Numbered from the stretch's first letter, positions 42,331-52,576 are shown. The stretch is DNA of 64,000 nucleotides from Sphingobacterium detergens (GCF_003610355.1 NZ_RAPY01000002.1:434001-498000); one strand, 5' to 3'. The notes: a model not told the origin generated them from the sequence alone. Numbers and translations: made by a program.

Positions 42331-42990
42331 TTATGCGTCCTTATCAGTTGATGACGTCCAATATTTAGGATTGGAGAGTATAAAACTAACAATATCGCCT
42401 ATGACTTTCATGACCAGGGTATATCCTGAAAGCATCATAAACATTGGAATATAAAGTTTGAAAAAAGGAACTGCTACTAACTCTCTCGGACTGGCATTCG
42501 AATAAGTCAAACGTGCTTTGTTATTTTTATAATAAAAGATAGCATTCGATACTGCCCATATTGCTGGGTAAAAATCTGAAGTCTGAAACACAAAAGTGTT
42601 GTTGTGTGTGACCCTGTTGATAACAAGAACAATTGCTGTTAAAAATACCGTAAAAAAGCAAAGCAAAATAAAGAAGATTGTTGTATAAACCCAATTACCA
42701 GTTTCGTCCTTTTCAATATAGGTTCCAAATGATTTTCTGTTTTTATCCGATTTTTTACGCGTGCGGTTCAACCTTATTTTTTTTATCGTGTATTTAATCG
42801 GCGTATTCTTGAGGAGTATATAATGTGCTACTGCATATGCAAATGTTTGAATCGACTGGGCGAGAATGATGTTATAATTATATATCGCATCATCACCGTA
42901 TAAATAAACAATCAATAGATTAAGCAATAAGACACTCCAGAATAAGGGATCTCTTAAAAGGTATTTTGGAACTAATTTTTTATTGGCCAC
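42331..42990 (-). CDS. Hypothetical multi-pass membrane protein
   Basis: A 219-residue protein with five or six probable membrane helices and a basic loop (KKIRLNRTRKKSDKNRKS, about 70-90) predicted inside. Layout resembles DUF6498 membrane proteins but I cannot confirm it. Function unknown; monocistronic. Confidence 0.75.
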   Translation of the reverse strand: MANKKLVPKYLLRDPLFWSVLLLNLLIVYLYGDDAIYNYNIILAQSIQTFAYAVAHYILLKNTPIKYTIKKIRLNRTRKKSDKNRKSFGTYIEKDETGNWVYTTIFFILLCFFTVFLTAIVLVINRVTHNNTFVFQTSDFYPAIWAVSNAIFYYKNNKARLTYSNASPRELVAVPFFKLYIPMFMMLSGYTLVMKVIGDIVSFILSNPKYWTSSTDKDA

Positions 42991-43126
42991 GATTAATTTT
43001 AATTTTTGAACCTGACTTTCAAACTATCTCATCCCAATAAGAGGGTAAGATACTCATCAGATTCCATTTCGAACAAATGTAATCAAATATAAAAATGCTC
43101 GATGTGTATTAAAAGGAAAAAAGAGA

Positions 43127-43414
43127 TTGTTTACCGACCAAAATCTGCTTTTTACCGAAAATATATGGGATAAGAGCTCCTTATTTGGGAAATTGGACCA
43201 TCATAATTTAATCGCTATAGGTATGGTACATTTCTTTAATGCGTTGATCATTTTGTTGTTTTTTATGGTTTTAACTTTGTTTTCGAATATCGAGACAAAA
43301 AAACATAATGAAGCGTTCTCTGATGCTCTACAAGTCTATCATACGGATTCAGTAGGTACATCTGACAAGAGGGAACTGACCGATTTACAGCGCTTATCAA
43401 TCGATAAGCAGTAG
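43127..43414 (+). CDS. Small single-pass membrane protein (TTG start proposed)
   Basis: A 95-residue frame with one strong membrane helix (about residues 30-54, GMVHFFNALIILLFFMVLTLF) and a soluble acidic tail. No in-frame ATG exists near the start; TTG at 43127 has AAGGA ten bases upstream and is the best choice. The next ATG (43223) would cut into the helix. No family recognised; it may be real because of the helix, but support is thin. Confidence 0.45.
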   Translation: MFTDQNLLFTENIWDKSSLFGKLDHHNLIAIGMVHFFNALIILLFFMVLTLFSNIETKKHNEAFSDALQVYHTDSVGTSDKRELTDLQRLSIDKQ

Positions 43415-43540
43415 AGTGATCTAAACAGTTGGACGATAAGGTGTTTTATGCTTAACGCATAGAAAAAAAAGCGAAATGAAGGCATGATTCGGTGATGAGA
43501 GTATACTAGCATTCTTTAAAATTAAGTGAGATCCGATACT

Positions 43541-43762
43541 ATGAAAAGAGTTGAAATATTTAAAACGAATGTCAATAAATATAGAGAAGCACAACAAATC
43601 ATTGTGACGCTTCTACAGCTGTTCTCCTCCTATAAAGTTAACTTTGATCTTGACGACGAGGAACGGATTTTAAGGATTGAATCTTCACAATCGGATATCG
43701 AGATAGGTGGGATTGTCAAACAGATGCTCGATTGGGGCTACCAATGTGAACGTATAGAATAA
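43541..43762 (+). CDS. HMA-like small protein without metal-binding cysteines
   Basis: A 73-residue protein beginning at the ATG at 43541. It has the length and beta-alpha-beta-beta-alpha-beta order of heavy-metal-associated domains (RVEIFKTNV, AQQIIVTLLQLF, KVNFDLDDEERILRIES, IEIGGIVKQMLDWGYQCERI) but no CxxC in the first loop. Such degenerate ferredoxin-fold proteins are common in Sphingobacteria and have no known task. Confidence 0.7.
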   Translation: MKRVEIFKTNVNKYREAQQIIVTLLQLFSSYKVNFDLDDEERILRIESSQSDIEIGGIVKQMLDWGYQCERIE

Positions 43763-43941
43763 CGATGAGTGTCCACGATAGTGGACTTAGCTATAAATGA
43801 AATGGGGCTCCGCATAGAATAATAAAAAAAGGTTTTTTTTAATTAATTATTAGACTTACTTTCGATTCCAGTATCTCTCCTCCAGACAAAGCTTCTATAC
43901 CGAAATGAAAATGTCTATGATGGAGGTTCTTTAATAACATC

Positions 43942-44811
43942 ATGTTCGAAATGAAATATTGTAAAAATATCATTCTTTTTATAGCCATAATTTATAGCTG
44001 TATCTCTTTTGCACAAACCAAAAGTAATGTGCTTTCTGGCTGTCAATCCGAAGTATTGCATTCTAATATTTTAAACGAAAAGCGGACGATCAATATCTTT
44101 CTTCCTAATAATTATCAGGCCAACGATACGGTAACTTATCCTGTCATCTATGTCTTGGACGGGGGTATGGAAGAAGACTTTTTTCATATTGCGGGAATTG
44201 TTCGTTTTGATACCCAACCTTGGATTGCGAGATTCCCCAATAGTATTGTTGTTGGGATCGAGGGAAATACCCGAAAACGTGATTTTACTTTCGCTGTTCC
44301 AAACGTTGATTTCCTAGAGAAAGAAGGTTTTCAAAAAAGCAGTTTTCCTACCTATGGCGGATCCGAAAAATACATGGGTTTTCTAAAAGATGAATTACTG
44401 CCCCATATCAGTAAAAACTATAGGGTAAACAAGGAACGGACGGTTATTGGAGAGTCGCTAGCTGGGCTTTTCTCAGCCGAAATACTACTTAAACAACCTG
44501 ATCTCTTTGATAATTATATTATTGTCAGTCCGAGTCTGTGGTGGGGACAGCAGGAGCTATTGAAAAATACCGAAAAGCTATTGGAGGCTAATTTGAGAAA
44601 AAAAGTGCGTGTATATCTGGGAGTACCCAATAGGGATGAAGATATTAGAATGTACCAGGATGCTGAAGCGTTTTATAAAATTATAGGTAACAATAAGAAG
44701 ATGGATGTTATCTTTGATTATATGCCTGAAGAATTACATTCAACAGTTATCCATCAGGCTGTATATAATGCATTTAAGAAATTATATCCAAAAACAGCTT
44801 ATTCCAAGTAG
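43942..44811 (+). CDS. Secreted esterase of the Fes/esterase D type
   Basis: A 289-residue alpha/beta hydrolase with signal peptide (ends SCISFAQ). TVIGESLAGLFSAEILL carries the nucleophile serine, YPVIYVLDGG is the oxyanion region, and the last histidine in EELHSTVIHQAVY completes the triad. The match is to the putative esterase family that includes enterobactin esterase and tetrapyrrole or acyl esterases. Periplasmic. Substrate unknown. Confidence 0.88.
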   Translation: MFEMKYCKNIILFIAIIYSCISFAQTKSNVLSGCQSEVLHSNILNEKRTINIFLPNNYQANDTVTYPVIYVLDGGMEEDFFHIAGIVRFDTQPWIARFPNSIVVGIEGNTRKRDFTFAVPNVDFLEKEGFQKSSFPTYGGSEKYMGFLKDELLPHISKNYRVNKERTVIGESLAGLFSAEILLKQPDLFDNYIIVSPSLWWGQQELLKNTEKLLEANLRKKVRVYLGVPNRDEDIRMYQDAEAFYKIIGNNKKMDVIFDYMPEELHSTVIHQAVYNAFKKLYPKTAYSK

Positions 44812-44858
44812 TTTACTTATATGATTTTTCGAGTTCTTTGACCAAGCTTTTAGGCATG

Positions 44859-45386
44859 CTATCTAACATTCCATTCGTCTCTCAGTATTGACATGATTAA
44901 TTTGTCATGGAATTTATTGTCTCTATAACATGCTTGACGCATTCTTCCTTCAATTTTGAAACCAGCATTCTTATATGCCTTGATGGCAGCATAATTTGGT
45001 TCCGATACAGTAAGCATAATACGATTGAGATTTAATTCTTCAAATCCAGCGTCAACAATCATTTTGGTTACCTGCGTGCCAAATCCCTTTCCCCATTGAT
45101 TGCGATCCCCTATAAAGATAAAATACTCGCCAAGTTTGTTTGTAATAGAGATATTGCAAATCCCAGCATAACCAATAGGAATATCTGAATTGGAAAGAAA
45201 AATCCCTCTATTGTAATTTTTTGAATCATTGATGACTGATATATACCATTCATCAATATTTTCCTTTGTATTTAACGATTGAAATAACGAAAGTGAATAT
45301 TTAATTGCCTCTGGATCATTGAGCCATGTATAAAATGGTGTGACATTTTGGATTGATAGAGGTTTTAGAAATATCGATATGTCCAT
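44859..45386 (-). CDS. GNAT family N-acetyltransferase
   Basis: A 175-residue acetyltransferase of the RimJ/RimL group. GEYFIFIGDRNQWGKGFGTQVTKMIVDAGFEELNLNRIMLTV contains the acetyl-CoA pyrophosphate loop (Q-W/G-x-G-x-G/A-T), and YKNAGFKIEGRMRQACYRDNKFHDKLIMSIL the usual C-terminal end. Acceptor unknown. It is separated from the MFS gene by about 230 bases. Confidence 0.9.
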   Translation of the reverse strand: MDISIFLKPLSIQNVTPFYTWLNDPEAIKYSLSLFQSLNTKENIDEWYISVINDSKNYNRGIFLSNSDIPIGYAGICNISITNKLGEYFIFIGDRNQWGKGFGTQVTKMIVDAGFEELNLNRIMLTVSEPNYAAIKAYKNAGFKIEGRMRQACYRDNKFHDKLIMSILRDEWNVR

Positions 45387-45620
45387 TTATTTGAGCGCCT
45401 TTTCTTATTTTAAATAATTGAATTGGGAATTTGTTTTATTGCTTTTCTTGCCATTTGTGGGGCGTAACTTTAATTAGGTTCCAAAGGTTTAACACTTCAT
45501 ACTCCATCTCTAGTTCTAAACCTAAAATAAGCAGTTCGATTTTTTCAATTGAAATTGCTGTCCACTTGCTTAAAAATAATAAAATATTTTATCTTATTTA
45601 GTTTAGGGAATTGAACAAAC

Positions 45621-46838
45621 TTAGCTTGATGAGCTGTTTTGCCCACTATTATTTTTCTGTAGTTTCCACATATACATGATAATCAAAGTCAATAACACAG
45701 AAAAAATAAAATAACGCCATGCTAATCCATTCTGTGTGGTTACTTTGCCACTAATAGCCACAATAAAATTAGACAGTGATGTCACAATGTAAACCATTCC
45801 GCCCATTAGACCGCCTGCGGTACCCGCATGTTTTGGGAAAAATAACATGCTGTTGGTGAAAAAGCTCGTAAATAAAACACCTGAAATTATATGAATAAAA
45901 AATGCAAAGCCAACCATGATATATAGGCTTTGCTGGAACATACTCACTACGATTAAAGCGACAATAAGTGAAGCCTGGAATAGAACAGGAGCTATGATCC
46001 GAGGGACGAAATCAAGATGCATACGCTTTTTCGTAACAAACCCACCAATCATCCATGAAAAACCCAGTATCAACGTACAGTAACCAATTGTGACGGATGA
46101 AAAGTGAAATGTATTTTCAATAATAAATGGCCCCGTCATATTGAATAGCATTACAATGGAGTAACTAAATCCCAGTACCAGGATGCCCAATATAAAAAGC
46201 TTGTTTTGTAACATCATTTTATATAGGTTGAGATTGTCCCTTAGGTTAATCTTTTTCTTTTCGGCAATACTTTCCCCACTGTACAACACTTCAAATAATA
46301 ATAAGGCGCCAGCGTAGAAAGCAAGAAAATAAAAATTAGCCTGCCAATCGAATAGTTTTTCAAGATAACCTCCTAAAAAAGGCGCTAGTATTGGGCCACA
46401 TGACCAGACGATGGTAAAATAGCTTAGGTAATTTTTTAACCGATCACCTGCATATAGATCGACGAAAAGTGCGCGTGTAGCCACCACCAAAATAGATATG
46501 GCTATACCTTGCACGACTCTTAATAAGCAAATAAGTAACACGCTATGTGTGTGGGTTATCAATAAGCTGCTTAATATCAGAAGCGTTAATGCCAGAAGCT
46601 TCGGTCTATATCGACCTATGCTGTCTAGAATATTACCTATAAATAGCTGGGAAATGCCGTAGCTCAATAGGTAACTGGTCAATGTTAATTGAATATCTCG
46701 TTCGTGAACAAGTAGACTTTTGGCCATTGCCGGAAACGAAGGTAGATAGATATCTGTTACAAATCCTGAAAGGGGCATGGATACAAAAGCCATGAACGTT
46801 ACTAACCTGATGCGCTGTGCGGAAGCTTCTTTCAACAT
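45621..46838 (-). CDS. MFS drug transporter, Bcr/CflA type
   Basis: A 405-residue inner-membrane protein with 12 probable helices. SGFVTDIYLPSFPAMAKSL at the start and QLFIGNILDSIGRYRPKLLAL (the G-x-x-x-D-x-x-G-R-R loop between helices 2 and 3) are the Bcr/CflA signature; RVVQGIAISILVVATRAL follows in helix 4. Proton-driven export of drugs or metabolites. The AraC-type gene directly upstream on the same strand (87 bases away) is its probable regulator. Confidence 0.92.
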   Translation of the reverse strand: MLKEASAQRIRLVTFMAFVSMPLSGFVTDIYLPSFPAMAKSLLVHERDIQLTLTSYLLSYGISQLFIGNILDSIGRYRPKLLALTLLILSSLLITHTHSVLLICLLRVVQGIAISILVVATRALFVDLYAGDRLKNYLSYFTIVWSCGPILAPFLGGYLEKLFDWQANFYFLAFYAGALLLFEVLYSGESIAEKKKINLRDNLNLYKMMLQNKLFILGILVLGFSYSIVMLFNMTGPFIIENTFHFSSVTIGYCTLILGFSWMIGGFVTKKRMHLDFVPRIIAPVLFQASLIVALIVVSMFQQSLYIMVGFAFFIHIISGVLFTSFFTNSMLFFPKHAGTAGGLMGGMVYIVTSLSNFIVAISGKVTTQNGLAWRYFIFSVLLTLIIMYMWKLQKNNSGQNSSSS

Positions 46839-46925
46839 TTTTACTCTTTTTTGTTAAACAAAACTAGAGACTTTTTGGCTAATACCGATGCTATCTGACA
46901 AAGTAAAAATTACGAAAATCAAATA

Positions 46926-47843
46926 TCATTTGTTTTTCTGTCTAAACTTGAGCGGAGATGTCTCTGCATTTTTCTTAAAGAAGTTGTTGAAATGAGCTGG
47001 TTCATCAAACCCAAGGGTATAACCGATCTCAGCGACATTCCAATCTGTATAGATCAATAGATTTTTGGCCTCCTCATAGATTTTTTGTTTGATGATCTGC
47101 GTTGTTGTCTGATTGGTGACCGATTTGACAGAGGCATTGAGATGATTGACATGTACATTGAGCCTTGCCGCAAAATCGGCTGCGGTATGTAACGCAAGCG
47201 GGTAGGCGGGAGAATCCAATGGAAATTGTTTGTGAAGTAATTCATCAAACAAACGATACATCCGGATGCTGCCCGATTGATCTTGCAACTCTACATCTTC
47301 CATTCTCCACTCTAAGGCTAGATGAAGGATTGCTGCCAAATTGCTTTTGATCGCACTACAACGGAGAGGGTAACTGGAATTATTCAACCGGAACATATTA
47401 TCGAATAATGTTGTAATTAAATGCAGCTGTTCTTCATCTAAAAAGATAATGGGCTTACTCCATTCTTTGAATAGCGATGTCTTTTTAAATGGTTCAAATG
47501 TCTGGCTTCCGGAAAAGAATTCTTGATTGAAAAGGCAAAAGTATCCTTCTTGTTTGTTCGTGTCACATACCCATGTATAGGGAATATTTAATGCGGGTAA
47601 AAACAGGGCAGGCCGATCGATATATAATTCATGTTGACCGTATTTGAACCATCCTTTTCCTAAAATGAGACTGATTTTGTAAAAATCGCGTCTGTTATAG
47701 GGTGTTTTAAAATCACAGTATTTGCGTGGCGAAATATTGAAATGTGATTTTCCGAGTTCAACATCTAGTATATCCCCACTATTTGTATGGAGATGGCTCA
47801 ATCGTTTATAGTAATCCTGTAAAGTTTCCAGTGTTTCGCTCAT
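46926..47843 (-). CDS. AraC family regulator, paralog of the one at 12629
   Basis: A 305-residue regulator with YNRRDFYKISLILGKGWFKYG in the sensor half and, at the C-terminus, AADFAARLNVHVNHLNASV and WNVAEIGYTLGFDEPAHFNNFFKK as the two helix-turn-helix units. It shares layout and many phrases with the AraC protein at 12629-13543. It is directly upstream of the MFS exporter and so may sense the exported compound. Confidence 0.9.
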   Translation of the reverse strand: MSETLETLQDYYKRLSHLHTNSGDILDVELGKSHFNISPRKYCDFKTPYNRRDFYKISLILGKGWFKYGQHELYIDRPALFLPALNIPYTWVCDTNKQEGYFCLFNQEFFSGSQTFEPFKKTSLFKEWSKPIIFLDEEQLHLITTLFDNMFRLNNSSYPLRCSAIKSNLAAILHLALEWRMEDVELQDQSGSIRMYRLFDELLHKQFPLDSPAYPLALHTAADFAARLNVHVNHLNASVKSVTNQTTTQIIKQKIYEEAKNLLIYTDWNVAEIGYTLGFDEPAHFNNFFKKNAETSPLKFRQKNK

Positions 47844-47946
47844 GATTATGCAAAGTTACAAAAATCAAATGTAATCCTAGCTCTTTACAATAACCTTCTC
47901 TTTCCTCATTGTATAAACTTAACCAAGATCTGAGCTAGATTGCGTA

Positions 47947-50604
47947 TTAAATTTTACTTTCAAAATAGTATGTACCAGAACCAATTTCTCTGGTTAAGTC
48001 GGGCAAGATTACTTTGGCTTTGCTGTTTGCCGGTATGCTGACCTCAAGTTTCAATAGTCCATTTTCAAGTTTCCATGCTGATTTTACCGTGCCATAAACG
48101 GTTTCTAATTCCGCAGACGCACTTGTTATTTTTCCATTCGGTTTGGGAGCAATGACAACAGCTTTATAACCCGGATTGTCAGCGACCGAATTGATTCCGG
48201 CAATCGTTCTGTACATCCAGTCCCCAATTGCCCCATATGCATAGTGGTTGTAGGAGTTCATATCTGGGGTTTGAAAAGATCCGTCAGGTTTAATTCCGTC
48301 CCACCGTTCCCATATTGTTGTTGCGCCCATTTTTACGGGATAAAGCCAAGAAGGATAGCTTTCCTGCATTAAAAGGTCGTAAGCGACATCATTGTGACCA
48401 AACCTGGTCAACACATGACATAAATATGGTGTACCCAAGAATCCGGTTGTGAGGTGATTTCCATAGTCCCGGATATTGGCTACAAGACGATCCGCGCAGG
48501 CTGCTCTGAGTTGTTCGGGTAGCATATCAAATTGTAGTGCGAGTACATAGGCTGTTTGTGTTCCTGAAACTAACCTACCCGTTGGGGTCATGTATTCCCT
48601 TACAAAAGCGGATTTAATGTTTGTTAGGAGGGTACTGTATTTAGCTACGTCTTCCTGTTTACCCAATACATTTGCTGCATTGATCAATAGTTGGGTCGAA
48701 TGTGCATAAAAAGTCTGTGCAATCAAATATTTGTCCGTTACAGCAGCTCTTCCATCGTTATCATCATTAGGACGATAAAAAAGCCAATCTCCAAAGTGGA
48801 AACCTGAATTCCATAGGTTATTTTTGGCGGTAGATGAGATATAATCTACCCATTTTCGCATGCTCTCATATTGATTTTCCAAGAACTGTCGATCGCCATA
48901 AGCCACATACATATCCCATGGGATAATGGTAGCTACATCTGCCCAGCCAGCAGAAGCACCATCATTTGCCCCCAGTACATTGGGAATTACGTGGGGGATT
49001 GCACCATTAGGGAGTTGGTCCGCCTTTACATCCTTTAGCCATTTGGTGAAAAATCCTGACACATCCATATTATAGGCCGCTGTATTGGCAAAAGCTTGCG
49101 CATCACCAGTCCATCCTAGGCGCTCATCGCGTTGTGGACAATCTGTTGGCACATCCAAAAAATTTCCTTTTTGTCCCCATTGAATGTTGTGCTGTAACTG
49201 GTTCAATAATGCATTTGAGGTTACGAATTTGCCTGTGGTCTCCATTGCTGAGTATAAGGCAACAGCTGTAACGTTTTCCGGTGTCAATTCACCTGGGTAG
49301 CCTTCGATCTTCACATACCTGAAACCCTGAAATGTAAAATGAGGTTCAAAGATCTGTGCTGTGTTTTCCTTTAAAATATAGATATCCTGTGCCTTTGCGG
49401 ACCTGAGGTTTGTTGTATAAAAATTGCCTTCTTTTGTAAGCACTTCAGCATGGCTCAGGGTGATCTTGGTTCCGGCTGCACCTTTCGCTTTGAGCATGAC
49501 CCAACCTACTAGATTTTGTCCAAAATCTACAACTGTTTCACCTGCTGGTGTTTTGAAAATCTTAAGGGCTTTAAACTGTTCATGTTTCTTAACTGGTGGA
49601 CCAGCCATCGCAACAAGTTTTTCCGGCCCTTTCTCCATGATGCGGACGTTATTCCATTTATTGTCCTCTTTAAAGCCGATATTATCCCAGCCGGCTATTT
49701 CCATCCTGGCATCATAAATTTCGCCGTCATAAATATCAGATGCCATGATCGGTCCATAAGCATATTTCCAGCTTTCATCGGAATTGATTGTTTCTGTTGT
49801 ACCATCCGTATATTCCACGAGGAGTTGCAGAAGCAATCCACGCGTGTCGCCATAAAAATTATGTTGATTTCCGAAGCCTATCCGTCCTTTATACCAGCCG
49901 TTTCCGAGGCTGACACCGAATACGTTGATACCATTTTTTAGTACAGTGGTCACATCATATACTTGGTACTGTAAATGATTTTTATAACTGGTCCACCCCG
50001 GAGCAAAATAAGTATCGCTGATGCGCTGGCCATTGATACGAGCTTCATATAGCCCTTTTGCTGTAACATAGACCATTGCAGACTTTAGTTTTTTATTTAT
50101 GGAGAATTCTTTTCTAAAAATGGGGCTTCGTGCTGAGGTGTCCGTTTCTGCTACCTTGATCCATTTCGCGCTCCAGTCCATAGCGCCGATACCCATCTGA
50201 AAGAAATGGGCATCAGACCAGGCGGAGGTATTGCCATGATTGTCTTTTACCCTAACTTGCCAAAAATATCTTCTTTTTGAATGCAGTGCTGCTCCGTTAT
50301 ATTTAATCAGTACAGATTGATCTCCGGAGACAGTAGCTTCCCAGACGAGATCTTTTCCAAGGTTTATCGAAGCTTTATTTTTACCTACTCTGATTTCATA
50401 AGACGATTGTAAAGTGTTTTTTATTGGAGAAATAATTTTCCAGCTAAATCGGGGATTAGCCGTCTCGATTGCCATAGGGTTTTTAAGGTGTTCTACCTTG
50501 AGGTCGATTACGCTTAATTTTTGAGCATAGGTCATAAGCGAGAGGATGCACAGAAATCCTACTATTACAAATTTTTGAAGCAGAGTCTTTATAAATGGTT
50601 TCAT
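47947..50604 (-). CDS. Alpha-L-rhamnosidase, GH78
   Basis: An 885-residue secreted glycosidase with signal peptide (ends LMTYAQ). Domains in order: Fn3-like (about 30-135, MAIETANPRFSWKI), Bac_rhamnosid_N (about 150-320, AKGLYEARINGQRISDTYFAPGWTSY), a beta domain (about 330-440), the (alpha/alpha)6 catalytic barrel (about 450-790, DCPQRDERLGWTGDAQAF with general acid candidates near 493, and ATTIWERWDGI), and a C-terminal beta-sandwich. It releases terminal rhamnose. It is not part of a visible polysaccharide locus; no SusC/D genes flank it. Confidence 0.95.
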   Translation of the reverse strand: MKPFIKTLLQKFVIVGFLCILSLMTYAQKLSVIDLKVEHLKNPMAIETANPRFSWKIISPIKNTLQSSYEIRVGKNKASINLGKDLVWEATVSGDQSVLIKYNGAALHSKRRYFWQVRVKDNHGNTSAWSDAHFFQMGIGAMDWSAKWIKVAETDTSARSPIFRKEFSINKKLKSAMVYVTAKGLYEARINGQRISDTYFAPGWTSYKNHLQYQVYDVTTVLKNGINVFGVSLGNGWYKGRIGFGNQHNFYGDTRGLLLQLLVEYTDGTTETINSDESWKYAYGPIMASDIYDGEIYDARMEIAGWDNIGFKEDNKWNNVRIMEKGPEKLVAMAGPPVKKHEQFKALKIFKTPAGETVVDFGQNLVGWVMLKAKGAAGTKITLSHAEVLTKEGNFYTTNLRSAKAQDIYILKENTAQIFEPHFTFQGFRYVKIEGYPGELTPENVTAVALYSAMETTGKFVTSNALLNQLQHNIQWGQKGNFLDVPTDCPQRDERLGWTGDAQAFANTAAYNMDVSGFFTKWLKDVKADQLPNGAIPHVIPNVLGANDGASAGWADVATIIPWDMYVAYGDRQFLENQYESMRKWVDYISSTAKNNLWNSGFHFGDWLFYRPNDDNDGRAAVTDKYLIAQTFYAHSTQLLINAANVLGKQEDVAKYSTLLTNIKSAFVREYMTPTGRLVSGTQTAYVLALQFDMLPEQLRAACADRLVANIRDYGNHLTTGFLGTPYLCHVLTRFGHNDVAYDLLMQESYPSWLYPVKMGATTIWERWDGIKPDGSFQTPDMNSYNHYAYGAIGDWMYRTIAGINSVADNPGYKAVVIAPKPNGKITSASAELETVYGTVKSAWKLENGLLKLEVSIPANSKAKVILPDLTREIGSGTYYFESKI

Positions 50605-51130
50605 ATTTGACGATCGGTTTGGCCGGAAATCCGGAATGATAAGCTATTATCCGTAATAAACTTGATAGATGCATCATGGGCTATCCTGCTTGCTTGGTCA
50701 GGAAATGATGGTATATCACTTGAAAAGAAATAGGTATCCTAAAGGAAAATACAATTTTCAGCTTGATATGGAACTTCAAATAAGGAAAGGATTGTAGTCG
50801 GTGAAATCGGAGAGCTGAGCCTTGGACTCTACTTTTGTTTTAAAACATGCTGGTGCAAAAATGGGCAATAATTATTGGCCCATTTTGAATGTTTATCAGG
50901 ACAGTTGTTTTTGGTTTTTTATTCTGGTCAATAGTAATGATAGCGAGCTTATCTAACGCTTGAAGATAACTAGAACCCCTATTTTGACTATATTTTTTTC
51001 TTAGTTGTGGCTATATCTTTGCTACTTTATTGTGTTTTTTTAATCTTCGATTTACTTATTTGATAGAATTTTTTATCATATTTTAGCCTTGATCATTTCT
51101 ATCTGCTCGCAGGGCTGTCGACTTAATCTA
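50605..51130. other. Gene-free stretch of 526 bases
   Basis: AT-rich with no credible coding frame. The minus-strand promoter of the rhamnosidase gene should lie near 50620-50720. No strong hairpin seen. Confidence 0.45.
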
Positions 51131-51898
51131 TCAAGGCTTGGACAGTAGTACATTTTCCAGGTCAGCTAGATCTGCAATGCCTTTTTTTATGATAATTTCT
51201 TTTCCGAACCTAGGTTGATAATAAGAAAAAACGACAGCCTTATTTTCTTTAATTTTTAGTGTCCCCTCCTGAAAGTATTCACCCTTAATTTTTACCCAAA
51301 CCTCTAGAATGGTTTGATGGCAAAAACGTACATCTTCTAAGAGTTCTTGATGTGATTTAGGATTTATCTTGATATAAAATCGAGCATCATTGATGTTGAG
51401 TTCTTCCGTAAAATCAATCTGTAATTTGAGGAATGGATGACTCATTGACAATGGTTTTCCGAGTAAGTTCTGTTCAGCTTTTTCCCACCAGAAGCCTTTA
51501 GCGATAACCTCTACAAATTCGTCATGAAAGAAAAAGTAATAATGTGTATAGTCGGTCAACATTTCTTCCACTGAATTGCCCCATTCATACGATTGGCCAT
51601 AGTGTTTTTTTTCATATTGATATCTTTCCATCAGCCATGTTGAGTTTTCAACCCGGTACACCCAGGTGCCTACCTCAAAATCTTCCCAATTTTCTCTGGG
51701 ATCGTGATAAGGTGGAATTTCCCCACGGCAGATTCTGATTCCATCCATTTTTTGTATGGTGATTCTACCAAACTGTTCATCCTCCGTTTCAAAGCAGATA
51801 GAGGTTCCATTTTCATCGTATAGGACGGTGGGACTCAGTACTAGATCGGCAACGATGGGAACTTTAATTACTTGTATAAAGGGAATATTCTCTGTCAT
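51131..51898 (-). CDS. Hypothetical protein
   Basis: A 255-residue soluble protein starting at the ATG at 51898 (MTENIPFIQVIKVP). An upstream GTG (51964) would run into the conserved repeat block and is less likely. It has many aromatic residues (YTHYYFFFHDEFVEVIAKGFWWEKAE) and beta-like strands; no family recognised. Divergent from the lumazine-binding-like gene, with the two starts about 230 bases apart. Confidence 0.65.
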   Translation of the reverse strand: MTENIPFIQVIKVPIVADLVLSPTVLYDENGTSICFETEDEQFGRITIQKMDGIRICRGEIPPYHDPRENWEDFEVGTWVYRVENSTWLMERYQYEKKHYGQSYEWGNSVEEMLTDYTHYYFFFHDEFVEVIAKGFWWEKAEQNLLGKPLSMSHPFLKLQIDFTEELNINDARFYIKINPKSHQELLEDVRFCHQTILEVWVKIKGEYFQEGTLKIKENKAVVFSYYQPRFGKEIIIKKGIADLADLENVLLSKP

Positions 51899-51941
51899 AT
51901 ATGTTTTGTTCTCAGATTTCTGAAAAGCGTTTTTAAATTTC

Positions 51942-52060
51942 ACCTCCCTATTTCCTTCGTTCACCGAGTTTTTATACCCGTTGACCTAAAGACCATAGGC
52001 GGAGGAGCTATCGTATTATAATTTTGAATCAACAAATAAGTACAATAAACCACCGAGAGT
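51942..52060 (+). promoter_or_regulatory. Conserved upstream block, copy 1 of a duplicated regulatory region
   Basis: This segment and 55756-55860 share CACCGAGTTTT, CTAAAG, TAGG, GAGGAGC and TTTTGAATCAACAAATAAG in the same order and near-equal spacing. TAATTTTG (52020-52027 region) looks like a -7 element of Bacteroidota promoters, but the usual TTTG box is missing, so another sigma factor or an activator could act on the conserved block. Confidence 0.55.
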
Positions 52061-52129
52061 ATAAAGCTTCATCACTAATAATGGATGAATTATTTAGATG
52101 AAAAGCTAATATAATAAAATAAGAATATT

Positions 52130-52576
52130 ATGAAAACATTCGTAAAAACATTCGTGGCAGCAGCGTTGATCGCAATAAGTACTTTCGCTATGGCCGCAGA
52201 TAAACCATCTTCAACTTCAGAGAAAGCTATTGTTAATCTATTCACTGCAGATATCGCCCTTAGTCATTATGTTGCGGTTATCACTGAGGGAGAGTCGGCC
52301 GGAGTAGATCAATTATTTTCTACTGATTTTAGTCAAAAAATCCAATCTGTAAATGCAGAGACAAATAACCGTAGGGAAGTCATCAAATTTTTGAAAAAAC
52401 AAAAAGGGGAGAAGCTCAACTGTAAAGTAAACACCCAGATCATCGAAGAATCGTCAGATTATATGGTCGCAAAGGTAACAATGCAATTTGCGGATTTCAC
52501 CAAGACAGATCTTGTGACTTTGGTCAATGAGAATGGACGCTGGAAAGTGTCCAGTTCGGTAAATGCATATAAATAG
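52130..52576 (+). CDS. Secreted lumazine-binding-like (NTF2-fold) protein, copy 1
   Basis: A 148-residue protein with signal peptide ending FAMAA. The rest (ALSHYVAVITEGESAGVDQLFS..F...VNAETNNRREVIKFLKKQK...ESSDYMVAKVTMQF) fits the putative lumazine-binding domain (Lumazine_bd_2) within the NTF2/SnoaL superfamily. Exported small binding protein; ligand unknown. It is a close paralog of 55890-56336 (about two thirds identical by eye), with the same promoter block and terminator. Confidence 0.85.
   Translation: MKTFVKTFVAAALIAISTFAMAADKPSSTSEKAIVNLFTADIALSHYVAVITEGESAGVDQLFSTDFSQKIQSVNAETNNRREVIKFLKKQKGEKLNCKVNTQIIEESSDYMVAKVTMQFADFTKTDLVTLVNENGRWKVSSSVNAYK

Noticed and set aside
49424..49941. 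Plus-strand frames inside the rhamnosidase gene
   Set aside because: They are antisense to a strongly conserved GH78 coding sequence.
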